Below are positions 12,701 to 24,873 of a DNA stretch of 64,000 nucleotides, piece by piece. Made by a program: the position numbers and the translations under genes. Every line of letters starts with the position of its first letter. Position 1 is the first letter of the stretch. Source of the stretch: Ganoderma boninense (taxonomy: Eukaryota > Basidiomycota > Agaricomycetes > Polyporales > Polyporaceae); assembly GCA_002900995.3 (NCBI GenBank), contig CM035313.1, forward strand, positions 868,001 through 932,000. The letters are read 5' to 3'. Below the pieces are notes generated by a model, which was given only the letters and a program-made list of their open reading frames with translations, did not search any database and had not been told where the DNA came from.

Positions 12701-15700
12701 CTATTCGACGTACTCCGGAGGAGCTTCAAGGCGCTCAGCTCGGATGACCTGCATCACCCGCCTCAGGTTCTCGACTTCCGCCCGGAGCCCCACCACATCC
12801 GTTGTCGAAATCGAGCCCCTTCGCGACAGCAGGTCCCTACTCGACGCCGAACCCGCCTGCGAGCTGAAGTCAGATGGCATGGCGACCGACTCGAAGGGTG
12901 TGGACTGGTCCGTCCTGCGTGACGAGGCCCCGCGCCGCTTCTGCGTAGACAGGTCTGGCATGGTGGTGCTCTCGTACGCCCCCACGTCGCCTGACCCGAT
13001 CCCGGCGAATCCCACTGTCGCTATGTCCGAGCGTGTCGACACGGGCACGTAGTCCGAGCTGGGGTGCCGGCGGTATGGCGTGAGGGTAGAGTGGTGCGGG
13101 GCCTGTTCCGACATTCCAACCGTGTCCGCCTCCTCGTACTGCCGCCTTCGTCTCCTACGCAGGAAAATGGCGACGCTTGCCACGATGATGCCAACGATCG
13201 CCAGGCCACCGACCACAGCACTGGCGATTGCGCCGACGTTGGTTTTCGGTTTGGATCCGATTCCGTCATTTGGTTGACCGCCGTTGGCCGAGCCGACAGA
13301 GATGGTTTGATTGGGAACACTAGAGGAGATGCTCAGAACCGGAATTACCTCCACGACCTTCCAACCTACGTGAGAACGAGATGGGAAAACATGGCACCAA
13401 GCGCAGGGCTAGAAAATGTGTCAGACGGAGCAACCCTACGGGAATGATGAAAGCGAGCATATTCACCCGGCGAACCCATTTCTCCCAGTATTATCACCTG
13501 TGTTGTATCTCTCCGGGAACACGGTAGCGCTCAAGTTGGAGTTTGCATGATTGTGGACAGTCTGGATTAAAGTGTCCCGCACGGTGTTGTCGGATACGAA
13601 TGCAGATGTGAATAAGGTCCATGCTGAGTGAATAGAGAATTGAGATACTTTCAGATAGGGAGGAGAAGGAGTATGTTGTAGGATGCCTCACCCGCATTGC
13701 CGTATGGCGGACTTTCACTATCGATAGTCAAGCCCCACTGGGAGGCTGTTGCTAATAAGCTGTTCAAGTACTGCGTGTGCATGTCAATGACCTAAGAGGA
13801 TGCAATGGAGATCAGAAATAATTTCGACGGCTTTGCGACATCTCGACGCTCACCGACTGGGACACGAAGTTCAGTCCGAGCATCTTGTCAGCGAAGAGAT
13901 TGTACATTAGCGACCAAGACTGCTGGTTGCCATAGCTTCCGAGCAAGCGCGAGCCTCCTGAGGACGTCGCGAGCGACAACCACGAGTTGAAGAGCGAAGA
14001 AGATTTGTTCTGAGGTTATTTAGCCCTCTCAATCGTACATAATCGGTTTCGAGACCAGCACGCTCACCCCATACTCTGTCGCATCAGACTCTTTGCCAAG
14101 CGCATGTGCGATCTCTGCCATAGCCTTCACCCCGATGATGCCCTTCAGAGCAGTGTTCGCCAAGTTGTTTATGGACCCGTCCAGGTTTGTCCTGCCAAGT
14201 CTTTATCAGTGCCTAAATACGATCCGTCCCAACGTACAACACGACGTACTGGTTAGTCGAGTGGAGCGCGGTACTGACCAGATAGTCGGCCCATCTTTTT
14301 GTCGTGTTGTACTACGAAAGAACCGTCAGTGAGCGCAACAAAAGATTCAGCGTGTTTCCACATACGTGTTGCGAGAGCAACGCCCCGTCGCCCGATGTCC
14401 TTGCATACGCCAACTCCATGATCAGCATGTTCCCAGACTCTAAATGGACGAAAAAGTAAATATATGAGTCGTACAGCATGGGCCAAACGAAAGGACACGC
14501 ACGTTCGACCCCTTTTTCGGGGGCGGCGTCGGAACCAGGGGCGGCGGGATACGCGTTTCCGATGTCCGAGGCGGCAAATGACTGGCCGGTCAGACTATCC
14601 TGAGCTTCCAGAAGTGGCCGGAGCAACGCTCTGCCCATTGACGCATTGAGGTACAGAAACATCGGAAACGCCATGTAGATGTGCTCCACAGGGTTCACAC
14701 GGCTAGTAAGGACGAATGCAGGGGTAGGAGTTATGGTCAACGAGCTGAGACGAAGTGTAAAGGGGAGGACAAACCCGTCTGTGCCCTTGTTCTTCATGAA
14801 GATCATGACGTCGTCTGGGACGACGCTCCCGTTCGAGTCGGTGCCGACGGTGATATCCAGTGAGCTCATGGCCTGCCGAATGGTGAGTGAGACGAGGTCC
14901 GAGTATTGTGGCGAGACACTAGCTGCTGCGTTCACGATTCTTTCGTCGAGGGCCACGGCGCGGTCGTGTGCCGCAGAATAGTCGCCGGTAAATGCGTCCA
15001 TCTAAAACAACCAATCCGGTTAGAATATTGGGACTCGGGATTGCACGAATCCGTGCTTAGATGGACACTCACCGCATCTTCGATGTCATTGTACTGCGTC
15101 ACATAGTACGGTCTCCGCCGCTGGACTGCACCACCCGGAGTGGCGTACGTGATGGAAGGGTCGCGATTGTATCCAATAGACCATGTGACAGGAGATGCGG
15201 TGGACTGAATTGTCCCGAGGTCAACAGCGAACGCAAATACGGAGTAGTTTCTAGGCAACATTGCATGAGTGATCGGGCAAACATCCCACAAGAAGTGACT
15301 TACGGTGAGATTGGGGCAAATGCTGTAGATGCAGTATTCGTCAGCTTGCCGTCCGTCAGGAACTGACGACGGACGGTTTCCACTAGGTCGATTTGCCATG
15401 AGACGCCAAGTTGAGACTGAATTGACATTGAGCGACGGAAATAGAAGTGGGACGGGAGTGTCGGTCTGTGCTCACCGTAGACATGGCATAGTATGTCGTG
15501 CCGTCCTGCGCTTGGTTTGCATTCTCGACGACCGGCGGGGCACTCTGCAACTCTATCTTGTGGTATAATGACCCTCTTGTGTTCCCGTTGCTCCATTGGA
15601 CCACAGTAGACCTATCGCCAGATGCCCACTCTGGAAAGGAGATTGTCAACGACGAGCCTAGGCCTGAGTGATCCTCCAAGACATACCTGCAGTGATATCG

Positions 15701-16285
15701 GAGTACAGTTGCACAGCATGGCTCTTGCCGTCAAGCGACTGGGTTTCTACAGAAAGGTAGGAAAACGGAATGGGCTGCTTGACCCAGTCGTCGGGCTAAA
15801 GGGGCTAGTGTCCTGAGAGAGGTCAACCATTCACGAGAACAGAGCCACGCACCTCGACCGGAGTGAGGAAGGTGATCGTAATATTCATTGGTCCTGCCTG
15901 CATTACGAAGATAGAACGGGTAGGCGTAATTTGAATGTTGGTGACATTCACATTCGCAGGGACTGAAGTCTCAAAGCCCATCCACTGGTACGTCACTCCA
16001 TCCACTCTGATCATCCCTTCCCAGCCCATATTTGCCTATGCGCCCCGTTTTAGCGACTGGTATGCTTCACATCCAGAGAAGACTCACCGACAGAGTCCAG
16101 AACTGCGCCCAACTATTTGACAGAGGGGCAGAATTGTTCACACTCTCATACCACGTATTTAGGTATGGGGTCTTGACAGCGAGAGGAATAGCGGCGGGAA
16201 AGAGGGTCTGTACAGGGCCTTGCGCCAAGACGAGAGAAAAGAACACCAGGAAAAACAATGAACACCATAATTTAAGGTGAATCAT
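12701..16285 (-). CDS. GtaA-type glutaminase-like membrane protein, copy C
   Basis: Start at 16285 (MIHLKLWCSLFFLV, ending ..VLAQ). The first mature residues are GPVQTLFPAAIPLAVKTPYL. All ectodomain blocks are readable: GWEGMIRVDG, DLGTIQSTASPVTWSIGY, MDAFTGDYSAAHDRAVALD, NPVEHIYMAFP, TKRWADYL and LKGIIGVKAMAEI. The helix (VGGLAIVGIIVASVAIFL) is followed by RRRRRR and a tail ending LEAPPEYVE. The central region has drifted slightly (DERIVNAAAS where others have DQKIM), but no stop or frameshift was seen. The upstream flank shares blocks with copies A and D. Confidence 0.82.
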
Positions 16286-17142
16286 AACTGGCGGGCGGCA
16301 AGCGTAAGGTGCCAGAGAAAGGAATGAAGGTCGAGGCTGAGAGGGCGATAAATCAAGGGGAAAGAAGGACAGCAGCAGTGAGAGAGCTCTGGGGAAAGGG
16401 TGAGAGCGGTATGTGGTTGCATTCTTTGTTCATCGGGTCTCATTACACCAGTTGAGGAGCGGTCGTCTCTGACCGGGCTGTGTGGGGCGAGTTGGCGCTG
16501 CTGACATGACAGAATGCTATCAGCTTCGGACGCCTTCAGTCGTTCACGGCAATGTCGCTTCCTGTCACGGACAGTCAACGGTGCCGCCGGCGTGTCATAC
16601 TTCGTCTCTCTAGGCAGCCCTAAAACATTGGTCCATAGACTCGAGGGTGAGACACACTACCATCTGAACCCTAAATCATTGCAGGTCAGTAAAGGCAAGT
16701 TCCGCAGCCAAAACTGTTAGTGTTCATGATCAAGTTTGATTGGATTGGGGGGTTCGAAGAAAGGACATACTTGTTTCTCCGTGCGGGGATCAGCAGCAGT
16801 CAGCGAGCGCACAGAACTGTGCCGAGACGGTCGGCAGAACGGCGAAACATTTGAACGGTGATGGAAAGGAGACAAGGCGCAGTCTCCAGACAGCGTCGCC
16901 GGTGTCGCTGGCGGCCTGTTCCTTACGTAATAAGCACCCATCCGCCGTTACTGGCAGTTTGGTCAAACTTTATGTACCGGCACTTGGTTCTTGCCGTCAA
17001 CGTCATCTTTGTACCGCAATACCAGGGACCGACTCACTTGGGTTGGCCACGCAGGATGCACGCAGAGTACTGTAAGCCCAATACATATGCGCCCTAGTCA
17101 ATGTGAGCGTAAATACTAGTGACTTAAATACAGCCCGTCAGT
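16286..17142. other. C-D spacer with C promoter block
   Basis: Upstream of copy C, 16503-16600 repeats the block seen above copies A and D (TGACATGACAGAAT, then GGCAATGTCGCTTCCTGTCA). The rest, to 17142, shows no gene I recognise. Confidence 0.45.
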
Positions 17143-17371
17143 TGTGCGTGTGCAGCGCGAAACTGGCGTCGACCACGATGACGTGCACATCAAACTTCCC
17201 CACAGCGATGTGCACTGTGTGCGCACCATCGCGCGTGCCAAGGGAAGAGTCTACGCTCCGTCACCGCCTGTTTAGTTGAGCCCATCTGCCAAAGGAAGTA
17301 CACATTCAGAGATCGTTCAAGAAAACCTGGAAAGCAATTTGGATCGTCTTGAGTAGCCACCTAAAACAGTC
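17143..17371 (-). pseudogene. decayed caspase-domain gene fragment (C-D spacer)
   Basis: The minus strand reads TRDGAHTVHIAVGKFDVH, then SFALHTHN. This aligns with ARDGGHTVHVAAGEVHG and EFALHAHN of the intact caspase-domain gene, and the DNA similarity to about 22970-23095 is visible by eye. Upstream of this segment the reading is interrupted by stops. A GATCCAAATTGC block is shared with 12257-12480. It occupies the same place relative to copy C as the intact caspase gene does relative to copy D. Confidence 0.55.
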
Positions 17372-17503
17372 CAAACAATTTCCCGGGAAAGTGCATCAGG
17401 CACTCAAGCGATAGCCGCGAAGGAGCGGCCGCCATAGCAGGGTAAGCCAGGGCACACTGGCATTAGGAAGCGAGGCTGGGGACATCCAGACCGGTACCAA
17501 CTC

Positions 17504-20500
17504 CTACTCCGCGTATTCCGGCGGGGGCTCGAGCCGTTCCGCCCGAATGTCCCGCACCACTCGCCGCAAGTTCTCCACCTCTGTCCGGAGCCCGACCACA
17601 TCCGTTGTCGATATTGATTCCCTTCGCGAGAGGAGATCCCTGCTTGATGCAGAACCCGCCTCGGATGGAGCGGGCTCGTACATCCTGCCTGCCGCCGCCG
17701 CATGCCGTGCCTTCGTAGACGAGTCGAAGAGCGGCGAACTGGCGGCGCCTTCGTACGGCCCCATGTCGTCTGCTTCGATGCCCGCGAGGCCTACTGTCCT
17801 GTCCAGAGTGGGGGGCACATCGTCCGAGCTGGGATGCTGACTGTATGGTGTGAGTGTTGGACGGTGTGGGATATGTTCCGCGACCTCTGGCATGCCCAGT
17901 TCCTCGTTCCTCTGCATGCGCCTCTTGCGGAGAAGAATGACGAATACCGCCGCAACGATGCTGACCATGGCCAGCGCGCCGATAACACCGCCTACGACCG
18001 CACCAACGTTGGTGCTCGCTCGCGAACCACCCATCGCAACCCCGCTCCCACTGACAGATCCCCGAGAGATGGACTGGTTGGAAACACTATGGAGAGGGAG
18101 CTCTCAAAATCACCAGCATCTCACTCGTAAGAACGTTCTACTTACGTGAGTGCCAGATGGGCGAACATCCCACCAAGTGCAGGGCTAAGAAGGTCGAGTC
18201 AGTCACAGCAACATGAGGACAATGTTCAAAACGAGCTTGCTCACCTAGCGCCACCATTCTTGATAGAATTATCTGTGGTATTGTATGTCTCCGGAAACAC
18301 TCCAGTGGTCAGGTTAAAGTTCGCATGGTTGTAGACACTCTGGATTAAATTGTCCCGCACATTGTCGTCTGACACGAATGCAGACGCGAACATGGTCCAT
18401 GCTTGGAGGACAAGGAGGTCAACTCATGCATGTACGAAGGCGAGAGAGCGTAATAGCTCACCAGCATTGCCGACCGTCCCACTCTCGCTATCAATGGGTA
18501 GACCAAACTCGGGTACAGTCGCTAACAGGCTGCTCAGGAACTGCGTCTGCATGTCTATGACCTGCAGTCATTTCACGAGAATAAAGCACAGCTCATGTGG
18601 TTTGATTTGACTCGTGACTTACCGACTGGGCTACGAAGTTGAGTCCGAGCAGCTTCTCGGCGAAGAGGTTGTACATCAGCGACCACGATTGCTGGCTGCC
18701 ATAGCTCCCGAGTAAATGCGAGCCGCCTGAGGATGATGCGAGTGACAGCCACGAGCTCAGCATTGAAGACGCTTGGTTCTACAGACCTCGATTAAGACTT
18801 GCGCCTGCGTAAAGACATAAAACCACGACAAGCGGCCGTGACTCACTCCGTACTGGACCGCATCGGAATCCTGACCGAGCGCATGGGCGATCTCAGCCAT
18901 CGCCTTCACGCCGATGATGCCCTTGAGAGCAGTGTTTGCCAAATTGGTCGTGTCCTCGTCCATGTTTGACCTGCCAAGTCTGTGTCAGCGCTGCCACACC
19001 GCTCTCAACCCAACCCAATGTGCACGCACTGGTTCGTAGAATTGAGCGCGGTGCTGACTAGGTAGTCAGCCCACCGTTTCGTCATGTTATACTTTACAAC
19101 CCTGTCAGCGAGCACGCAAGAAATCCATCGAGCTGACTGCGACGTACGTATTGTGACAGCAACGTGCCATCGCCCGATATCCTCGCGTACGCCAACGCCA
19201 TGACTAGTATGTTTCCAGACTCTGAAAGGACGGAAAAGTAAATATGTGTTTGACTTGACATAGCATACAGCGCGGTCGAAACGAATTGAAGAGTGCTCAC
19301 GTTCGACGCCTTTTGTGGGGTCGGCATCGGAGCCGGGGGCCACAGGATACAGATTTCCAATGTCACTGGCCGCAAATGACCGCCCGGTCAGGTTAGCCTG
19401 CGCTTCCAAGAGCGGCTGGAGCAGCGCGCCGCCGATCGATGCGTTGAGGTAGAGAAACATCGGGAACGCTGCGTAGATGTGCTCTACAGGGTTTATGCGC
19501 CTGTGAGCGCAAAACACTCAGTCGGGGAAAGCGCGGAGCGGAGAGGGAAATACGAACTGGTCCGTGCCGAGGTTCTTCATGAAGACCTTGACGTCGCTTG
19601 CGATGAGGTTCCCGTTTGAGTCAGTGCCGGCCGTGATGTCGAACGTACCCATGGCCTGGCGCGTGGCGAGCGAGACGATGTCCGAGTATTGCGACGAGAT
19701 CTTGGTCGCATCATTCATGATCTTCTGGTCGAGGGCCACAGCGCGGTTGTACGCCGCAGGTTAGTCGCCGGTAAATGCGTCAATCTACAATGGAGAAAAC
19801 TTATTCAGAACGCCGCCAAGGTGGCTAGGAGCAAAGTGGCCGACACCAACCACATCTTCGACACTATTGTATTGCGTCATGTAGTATGGTTTCCGTTGTT
19901 GGACCGCTCCACCAGGTATCGTGTATGTGATGGAAGTGTTGCGAACGTATCCAACAGACCAAGTGACGGGGGAAGCGGTCGACTGGATCGTTCCGAGATC
20001 GACTGCGAATGCAAACACGGAAAAGTTCCTATGTGCCGGTGCATGAGCTCGGATGAATGCCAGCATCCGGAAGGAATGCGCTCACGGCTGGATGGGGGCA
20101 AACGAAGTCCACTCAGTGTTCGTAAGCTTGCCGTTTGTTTGGAAACCATCACGGGCGGTGGCCGCCAGGTCGATTTGCCATGAGATGCCGGGTTGAGACT
20201 GGATCGACGTGGAGCAAAAAGAGCGGATCAGCAACCCGAATCTGTGTGATGGAACCCCGTACACACCGTAGACATCGCATAGTATGTTGTACCGTCCTGG
20301 GCTTGGTTTGCAATCTCCACGTTTTGACGGGGGTTCTGCAATAGTACCTCGTGGTATAGAGCTGCCTGTGTTGGCGTTGCTCCATTGGACCACACTACTA
20401 GTCCTATCACCAGATTCCCATTCTGGGAAGGATATTGTCAAGGAGGCCTGTAACCACACAGTCCGCCAAGTCGTACCTGCTGTGATGTCCGAGTACAGTT

Positions 20501-21085
20501 GTACAGGATAGCTCTTTCCGTCCAGCGATTGGGCTTCCACGGACAGGTAGGAAAATGGAATCGACTGCCTGACCCAGTCGTCGGGCTAACGGTACCAGCG
20601 TCCTGAGAGGCAGATCGCATTGTTGAACAGAACAGAAACTCGCACCTCGACAGGACTCAAGAAGGTGATCGTCATGTTCATTGGCCCTGCCTGCATTACG
20701 AAGATGGATCGCGTGGGGGTGATTTGGACATTGGTGACATTCGCGATTGCGGAGATCCCTGACCCATCATGGCCCATCCATTGGTACGTGGTTCCGTTGA
20801 CTCTGATCCTGCATTCCCAGCCCAAAATTGCCTACATCCTGCAATTTTGTGACTGCCACTTGTCGCCATGAACGGAAAACTCACCGACGTAGCCCAGGTC
20901 AGCGGCCAATTATTTGACAGAGGGCCAGAACTGTTGGTACTCTGATACCATGCGCTCAAGTAAGGAGTCTTGACAGCGAGAGGAATGGCGGCGGGAAAGA
21001 ATGTTTGTACGGGGCCTTGTGGGTGGACGGGTGAGGTTAAGGCCAAGAAAAAGAGGAAGGACCGCAGTTTAGAGTGTACTAGCAT
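17504..21085 (-). CDS. GtaA-type glutaminase-like membrane protein, copy D, with an in-frame stop (probable pseudogene)
   Basis: Start at 21085 (MLVHSKLRSFLFFLAL, ending ..VHPQ). The tail ends LEPPPEYAE after the helix VGGVIGALAMVSIVAAVFVILL. Exons can be followed in the same order as in copies A-C. However, the exon that reads IDAFTGDYxxA in the others reads IDAFTGD-stop-PAAYNRAVALDQ here: TAA at 19763-19761 replaces the conserved Tyr codon. The stop lies a few codons after the splice acceptor and would remove the C-terminal half, helix and tail. The frame is otherwise intact, so the loss is recent, or the base is a sequence error. Confidence 0.72.
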
Positions 21086-21814
21086 GGCAGGAAAGCAAAT
21101 GCAGGGATTTAGGAGAGAATATAGATAAAGAGGAGAGAGGGGCAGCAATGATAGCGTCGGGCAAGTGGGAAGAAGGTGTAGCAGGGGTGGTAGATGGAGG
21201 CATTCGCCATTCAACAGGGCCTGAGGAGCCAGCCAAGTCGCCTCCGAGTTAGTTAACCTTCTGCCGTCAATGGAGTTAGCTGGCGTTTGATAGGACAGAA
21301 TCTAATCACTTTCGGACCTCGGCAATGTTGCTTCCTGTCAAGACAGGTCAACGGTATCGCTCGGTGCTCGTCCTAAGCAGTCGCACTGCAACACGGTTCT
21401 CATAAGCAGAACTGGGTTGAATCGTCCATAGGGAATCCTAAGTCACCGCAAGTTTGTCAGATTCCTCTGGTCAAATTACGCAGGGGTTCAGTGAATAAGA
21501 CACGTACATTTTCGTATGGCTGTTCGGAGACGAACAACAGCCATCTGTCGCAAGCTGTGGCATCGCAAGCCACTTGGAAGTTGCCAGAATAGACGCTCTG
21601 AGTGAACTTCCTCGGTGGTGGCAGTCGTTACGTAATCTGTGAGAGCCAAACGGCTCGCAAAGCAGAATACGTATTAATGTGTCGAAGGCAGCTCCAATAA
21701 TCATGTTAATGCTCGCCATAGCTGCCATCTTCGTTTTGAGCGTCAATATTAGATACAGTCTGACGTACAGCATTGCAAGTCACATCATAGGGCTACATAA
21801 GTAAGGCAAACATA
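21086..21814. other. spacer between caspase gene and copy D
   Basis: Holds the copy D promoter block near 21285-21350 (GACAGAATCTAATCA, then GGCAATGTTGCTTCCTGTCA), shared with copies A and C. The remainder up to the caspase stop has no recognisable gene. Confidence 0.45.
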
Positions 21815-23944
21815 CTAAAACATAACACACGGAAGAGTGCACACAAAACGCAGAAGCAAATCATAAAGATACAGACATTCCCCACATGTCATTCTCCTGC
21901 ACATAACGCCGTAACCAGCAACACGAGGGAATCCCAGAACGCACCATCCTGCGCCTCCACACTCACCACACCCTGCCCTCCAACGTTGACGTTCTACACC
22001 TGTCGAGAGTCCCTGCTTGAGATTCATCATCGAAGTATACATCGTGGACACGAAGGGCTTCAGAAAACCGAGGCCATGGTCAGCCCCGCCCCATGGCACG
22101 AACGGGCACTCCGTCGAGCCCGGTCCAGTCAGAAGGCACGAATGCTCCTCGAGTGACGGAAAGGTACGCGAGGCGGGTTCTGGGTGGTGCACGAAGGAGA
22201 TGGTGGAGCTGCGTGCGCCCGCGTACGCAAGGTACGACCAGAGGCCGGGGTCCGAGTCGTCCCGGAGAGCGGCGACGGCGCAGAGAGAGTGCCCGCTTCG
22301 AGTTGCAAATGGGGCCTTTTTCGGTCCTCCGCCACCACGGGCGTGAGCCTTCCCGTTGCCATTTTCGCCCCTGCGGCGGTGAGCGAGTCGCGTGCGCCCT
22401 TCTACGAACAAGCAGGTTACCACTGGTGGGGCGACACGATAGGGCTCGATGCTCACCTTGTTGTCTGAACCTGCGAGAGGCCGCGCGGGACGCTTGCGGT
22501 ACAGATGCAGGTGGAAGCGAGCGCCGGACTCGGACTCGATTGCCTCCCCGCCCGTGCGTGTCTCCCCGCTCGGGATGCTCACCCGTGCCTCCTTCGTCTT
22601 CACGCCGTCTGCTGAGACCATCGGATGGTGCTGCTCCGCAGCGAGGGTCTTCCGGCGGAGCCGAACAGACAGATCCGCGTCGTCCGCGCTGCCCCCCCGG
22701 ATGATCCCAACGTCCTGCGTCTGGGGGGTCTTCCTGCCGAGGCGCGCGCGGCGGAGGAGCGACGAGAGGGAGCCCCGAACGTTCACGCGGAACGACGTCT
22801 GGTTGGCGTTGGCGTTGGCGTTGTTCCAGCGCGTGATGCGCGCCCAGCCGTCGCGCGGGACATGGTGCGGCGCGTGCTTCGCGAGGGTCTTGGGGCGCGC
22901 GAGGCACCACGTGGGGAAGACCTGCGTCGCGACGATGCTGCCGATGCTCCCGTTGAGCGACCCGCGGCGGTTGTGCGCGTGCAGCGCGAACTCCGTGCCC
23001 ACCGCGACCCCGTGCACCTCCCCCGCGGCGACGTGGACGGTGTGCCCGCCGTCGCGCGCGGACGCCGCGACGAAGCGGCCGTCGGAGGCGAAGGGGACGC
23101 CGTCGAAGAGGATGCGGTCGGCGTTCGCGCCCGTGCAGGCCGCGTGCTGGTGGTCGCTCATGAAGGGCGCGAGCTCGTGCGGGAGGTCGGCGTAGGTCAG
23201 CTTGTGGAGGGACCGGGCGTTCTTGAGCGCGAGGAGCGCACGCGTGAAGTTGCCCCCGTCCTTGCGCTCCGTCGCGGGCCACCCGGTGCCACTCGCGGCG
23301 AGGACGACGTGCGAGCTGAACGACGCGCCCGTGAAGCCGCGGTTGGCGGCGGGCTCGGTCTTTTGGGAGGCGCTGTGCCAGAAACCTGCCAGCAGGTCTT
23401 CGCGCGTCGCCTTGCGCGTCGGGGTGTAGCGGGTGTAGCGGCGCTCTTTGGGGTCGGTGCCGTTGGTGGAAGGGAGACAGAAGCAGGTGTCGAGGACGAG
23501 GGTGATGTTGTCGCCCTTCACTTGCGCGAGGTCGCGGAGCATCGCGTGCATGGACCGGTCGGAGATTCCGGCGTTCGTTTTGCCGTTGGACAACTTGGTG
23601 TCGTAGTCGTAGGTGCACAGCACGGGGACATCGCCATGGGCGCGGTCGAACCAGCCGGGAGGTGCGCGGATGCTGCTGCCGTGTCCTGCATAGTAGAATA
23701 TCAGAGCATCCCCGGGCTCGATAGCAGCATTGTTGAGGAAATGACTCAGGAAGCGCTGCTCGATGTTCCGCTTTGTCGCCTGCGAGTCGAGGAGGGTGCA
23801 GATATGGTCGCGAGGGACTTGTAAGTCATTTGTGAGCCATCGTTCGAAGCTGCGAGCGTCGTCGACGGCCGCGTTGAGGTTCCAAATATTTCCAGCCTGG
23901 TACTTGTCTACCCCGATCAGGATGGCAAAGACCTGCCCAGCCAT
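21815..23944 (-). CDS. caspase-domain (metacaspase-like, peptidase C14) protein
   Basis: Single coding exon of 709 codons. The start is the ATG at 23944, just after an acceptor (CCTGCAG); upstream bases show donor-like GTAAGT sites, so the 5' UTR is probably spliced. Residues 1-260 form a caspase-like fold: FAILIGVDKYQ, NAAVDDARSFERWL, the catalytic His in FYYAGHGS (about residue 88) and the Cys in LVLDTCFC (about residue 154). The usual metacaspase D-x-C-H-S context is altered to DTCFCLPS. The region after about 310 (HTVHVAAGEVHG, VGTEFAL, ..DSDPGLWSYLAY, GFLKPFVST) resembles the conserved tail of Agaricomycete caspase-domain proteins. Substrate and role (cell death or other regulation) are unknown. 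Decayed relatives lie at 12257-12480 and 17143-17371. Confidence 0.8.
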   Translation of the reverse strand: MAGQVFAILIGVDKYQAGNIWNLNAAVDDARSFERWLTNDLQVPRDHICTLLDSQATKRNIEQRFLSHFLNNAAIEPGDALIFYYAGHGSSIRAPPGWFDRAHGDVPVLCTYDYDTKLSNGKTNAGISDRSMHAMLRDLAQVKGDNITLVLDTCFCLPSTNGTDPKERRYTRYTPTRKATREDLLAGFWHSASQKTEPAANRGFTGASFSSHVVLAASGTGWPATERKDGGNFTRALLALKNARSLHKLTYADLPHELAPFMSDHQHAACTGANADRILFDGVPFASDGRFVAASARDGGHTVHVAAGEVHGVAVGTEFALHAHNRRGSLNGSIGSIVATQVFPTWCLARPKTLAKHAPHHVPRDGWARITRWNNANANANQTSFRVNVRGSLSSLLRRARLGRKTPQTQDVGIIRGGSADDADLSVRLRRKTLAAEQHHPMVSADGVKTKEARVSIPSGETRTGGEAIESESGARFHLHLYRKRPARPLAGSDNKVSIEPYRVAPPVVTCLFVEGRTRLAHRRRGENGNGKAHARGGGGPKKAPFATRSGHSLCAVAALRDDSDPGLWSYLAYAGARSSTISFVHHPEPASRTFPSLEEHSCLLTGPGSTECPFVPWGGADHGLGFLKPFVSTMYTSMMNLKQGLSTGVERQRWRAGCGECGGAGWCVLGFPRVAGYGVMCRRMTCGECLYLYDLLLRFVCTLPCVMF

Positions 23945-24873
23945 AGCCTGCAGGGACGGATTGAGCAACCGAGTAGAAGGCCATGCATGCGACTTACGGT
24001 GCACAAATAGTACTTACGAGACCGTAGCTCGATGTAGAAAAGGGAAGAGGTGATGCGGAATGCAGTGTCTGAAGAGGGAAGGGCTAAAAATGTCCTGAGG
24101 CTTTTATACCACTGGCCGGCGACAGAGAACATGCGCATTGCGTAAGGTTTCAAGGTATGCTCTCCTCGATTCGCGATGGACAGCTGAGGCGTAATGAAGC
24201 CATAGCCGGGGGACCGCCTGTGTGAGAGGTCTGTCTAGGGCGGATAGATCGACGGCGTTCCAGAAGCGTTAGGCGGAGTATGCCCTCAAGCGAAGACCTA
24301 CGACGCAGCATTTGTAGTAGATCCACGAGACGTGCACATATGAGATGATGGTTGTGGTGTGTGGCAACCTTCAGTCCAATTCGACAAAATGAAGTCGGGA
24401 CTGTAGCCTGAGCGGTTCGTGAACTGTGTGGATGACCGGAACGCCTGTAGAATAAATCAGTACTATACAGTCATGACTCACACATTGCTAGTGGAATGGA
24501 ACACAAAGCATGCAGCCCAATATACTTCAACGAGACAGGAAGCGATGCTCACCGTACTCACCCAACCATGGCCGGATGGTCAAGAGCAAGGAGCACTGGC
24601 AGTGGCAGCGGCGTTTGAGCGGGGTTATCCGAATCCAGCCACCGGGCCGCCGACCAGCAGCCGAGCCGGTTTCTCGGGCGCTTGAGCGGTCGTTCCTTCC
24701 ATCAAGCCACCACCGTCGCCAGTATAGCAGCGGCACAGTACACAGCTAATACGCACTCAGTGCAGTCAAGTATGCACATTTACCTCCCGCGTAGACGACT
24801 TAACAATCTAATGGGTTCTCTCGTAATAGTCAATATACTTACCCCCTCGATTTGGTCGTTTGGGTGTTGCGAC
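23945..24873. other. divergent intergenic region, no gene recognised
   Basis: Lies between the divergently transcribed caspase gene (minus) and ATG6 (plus). It should contain both promoters and the probable 5' UTR exon of the caspase gene (about 24000-24060, with GTAAGT-like sites). No coding region is supported. Confidence 0.5.

Noticed and set aside
22080..23824. Long open frames in the other frames of the caspase gene (512 codons minus, 399 codons plus)
   Set aside because: Arg/Ala-rich shadows of a GC-rich coding exon; the frame with the caspase motifs is clearly the coding one.
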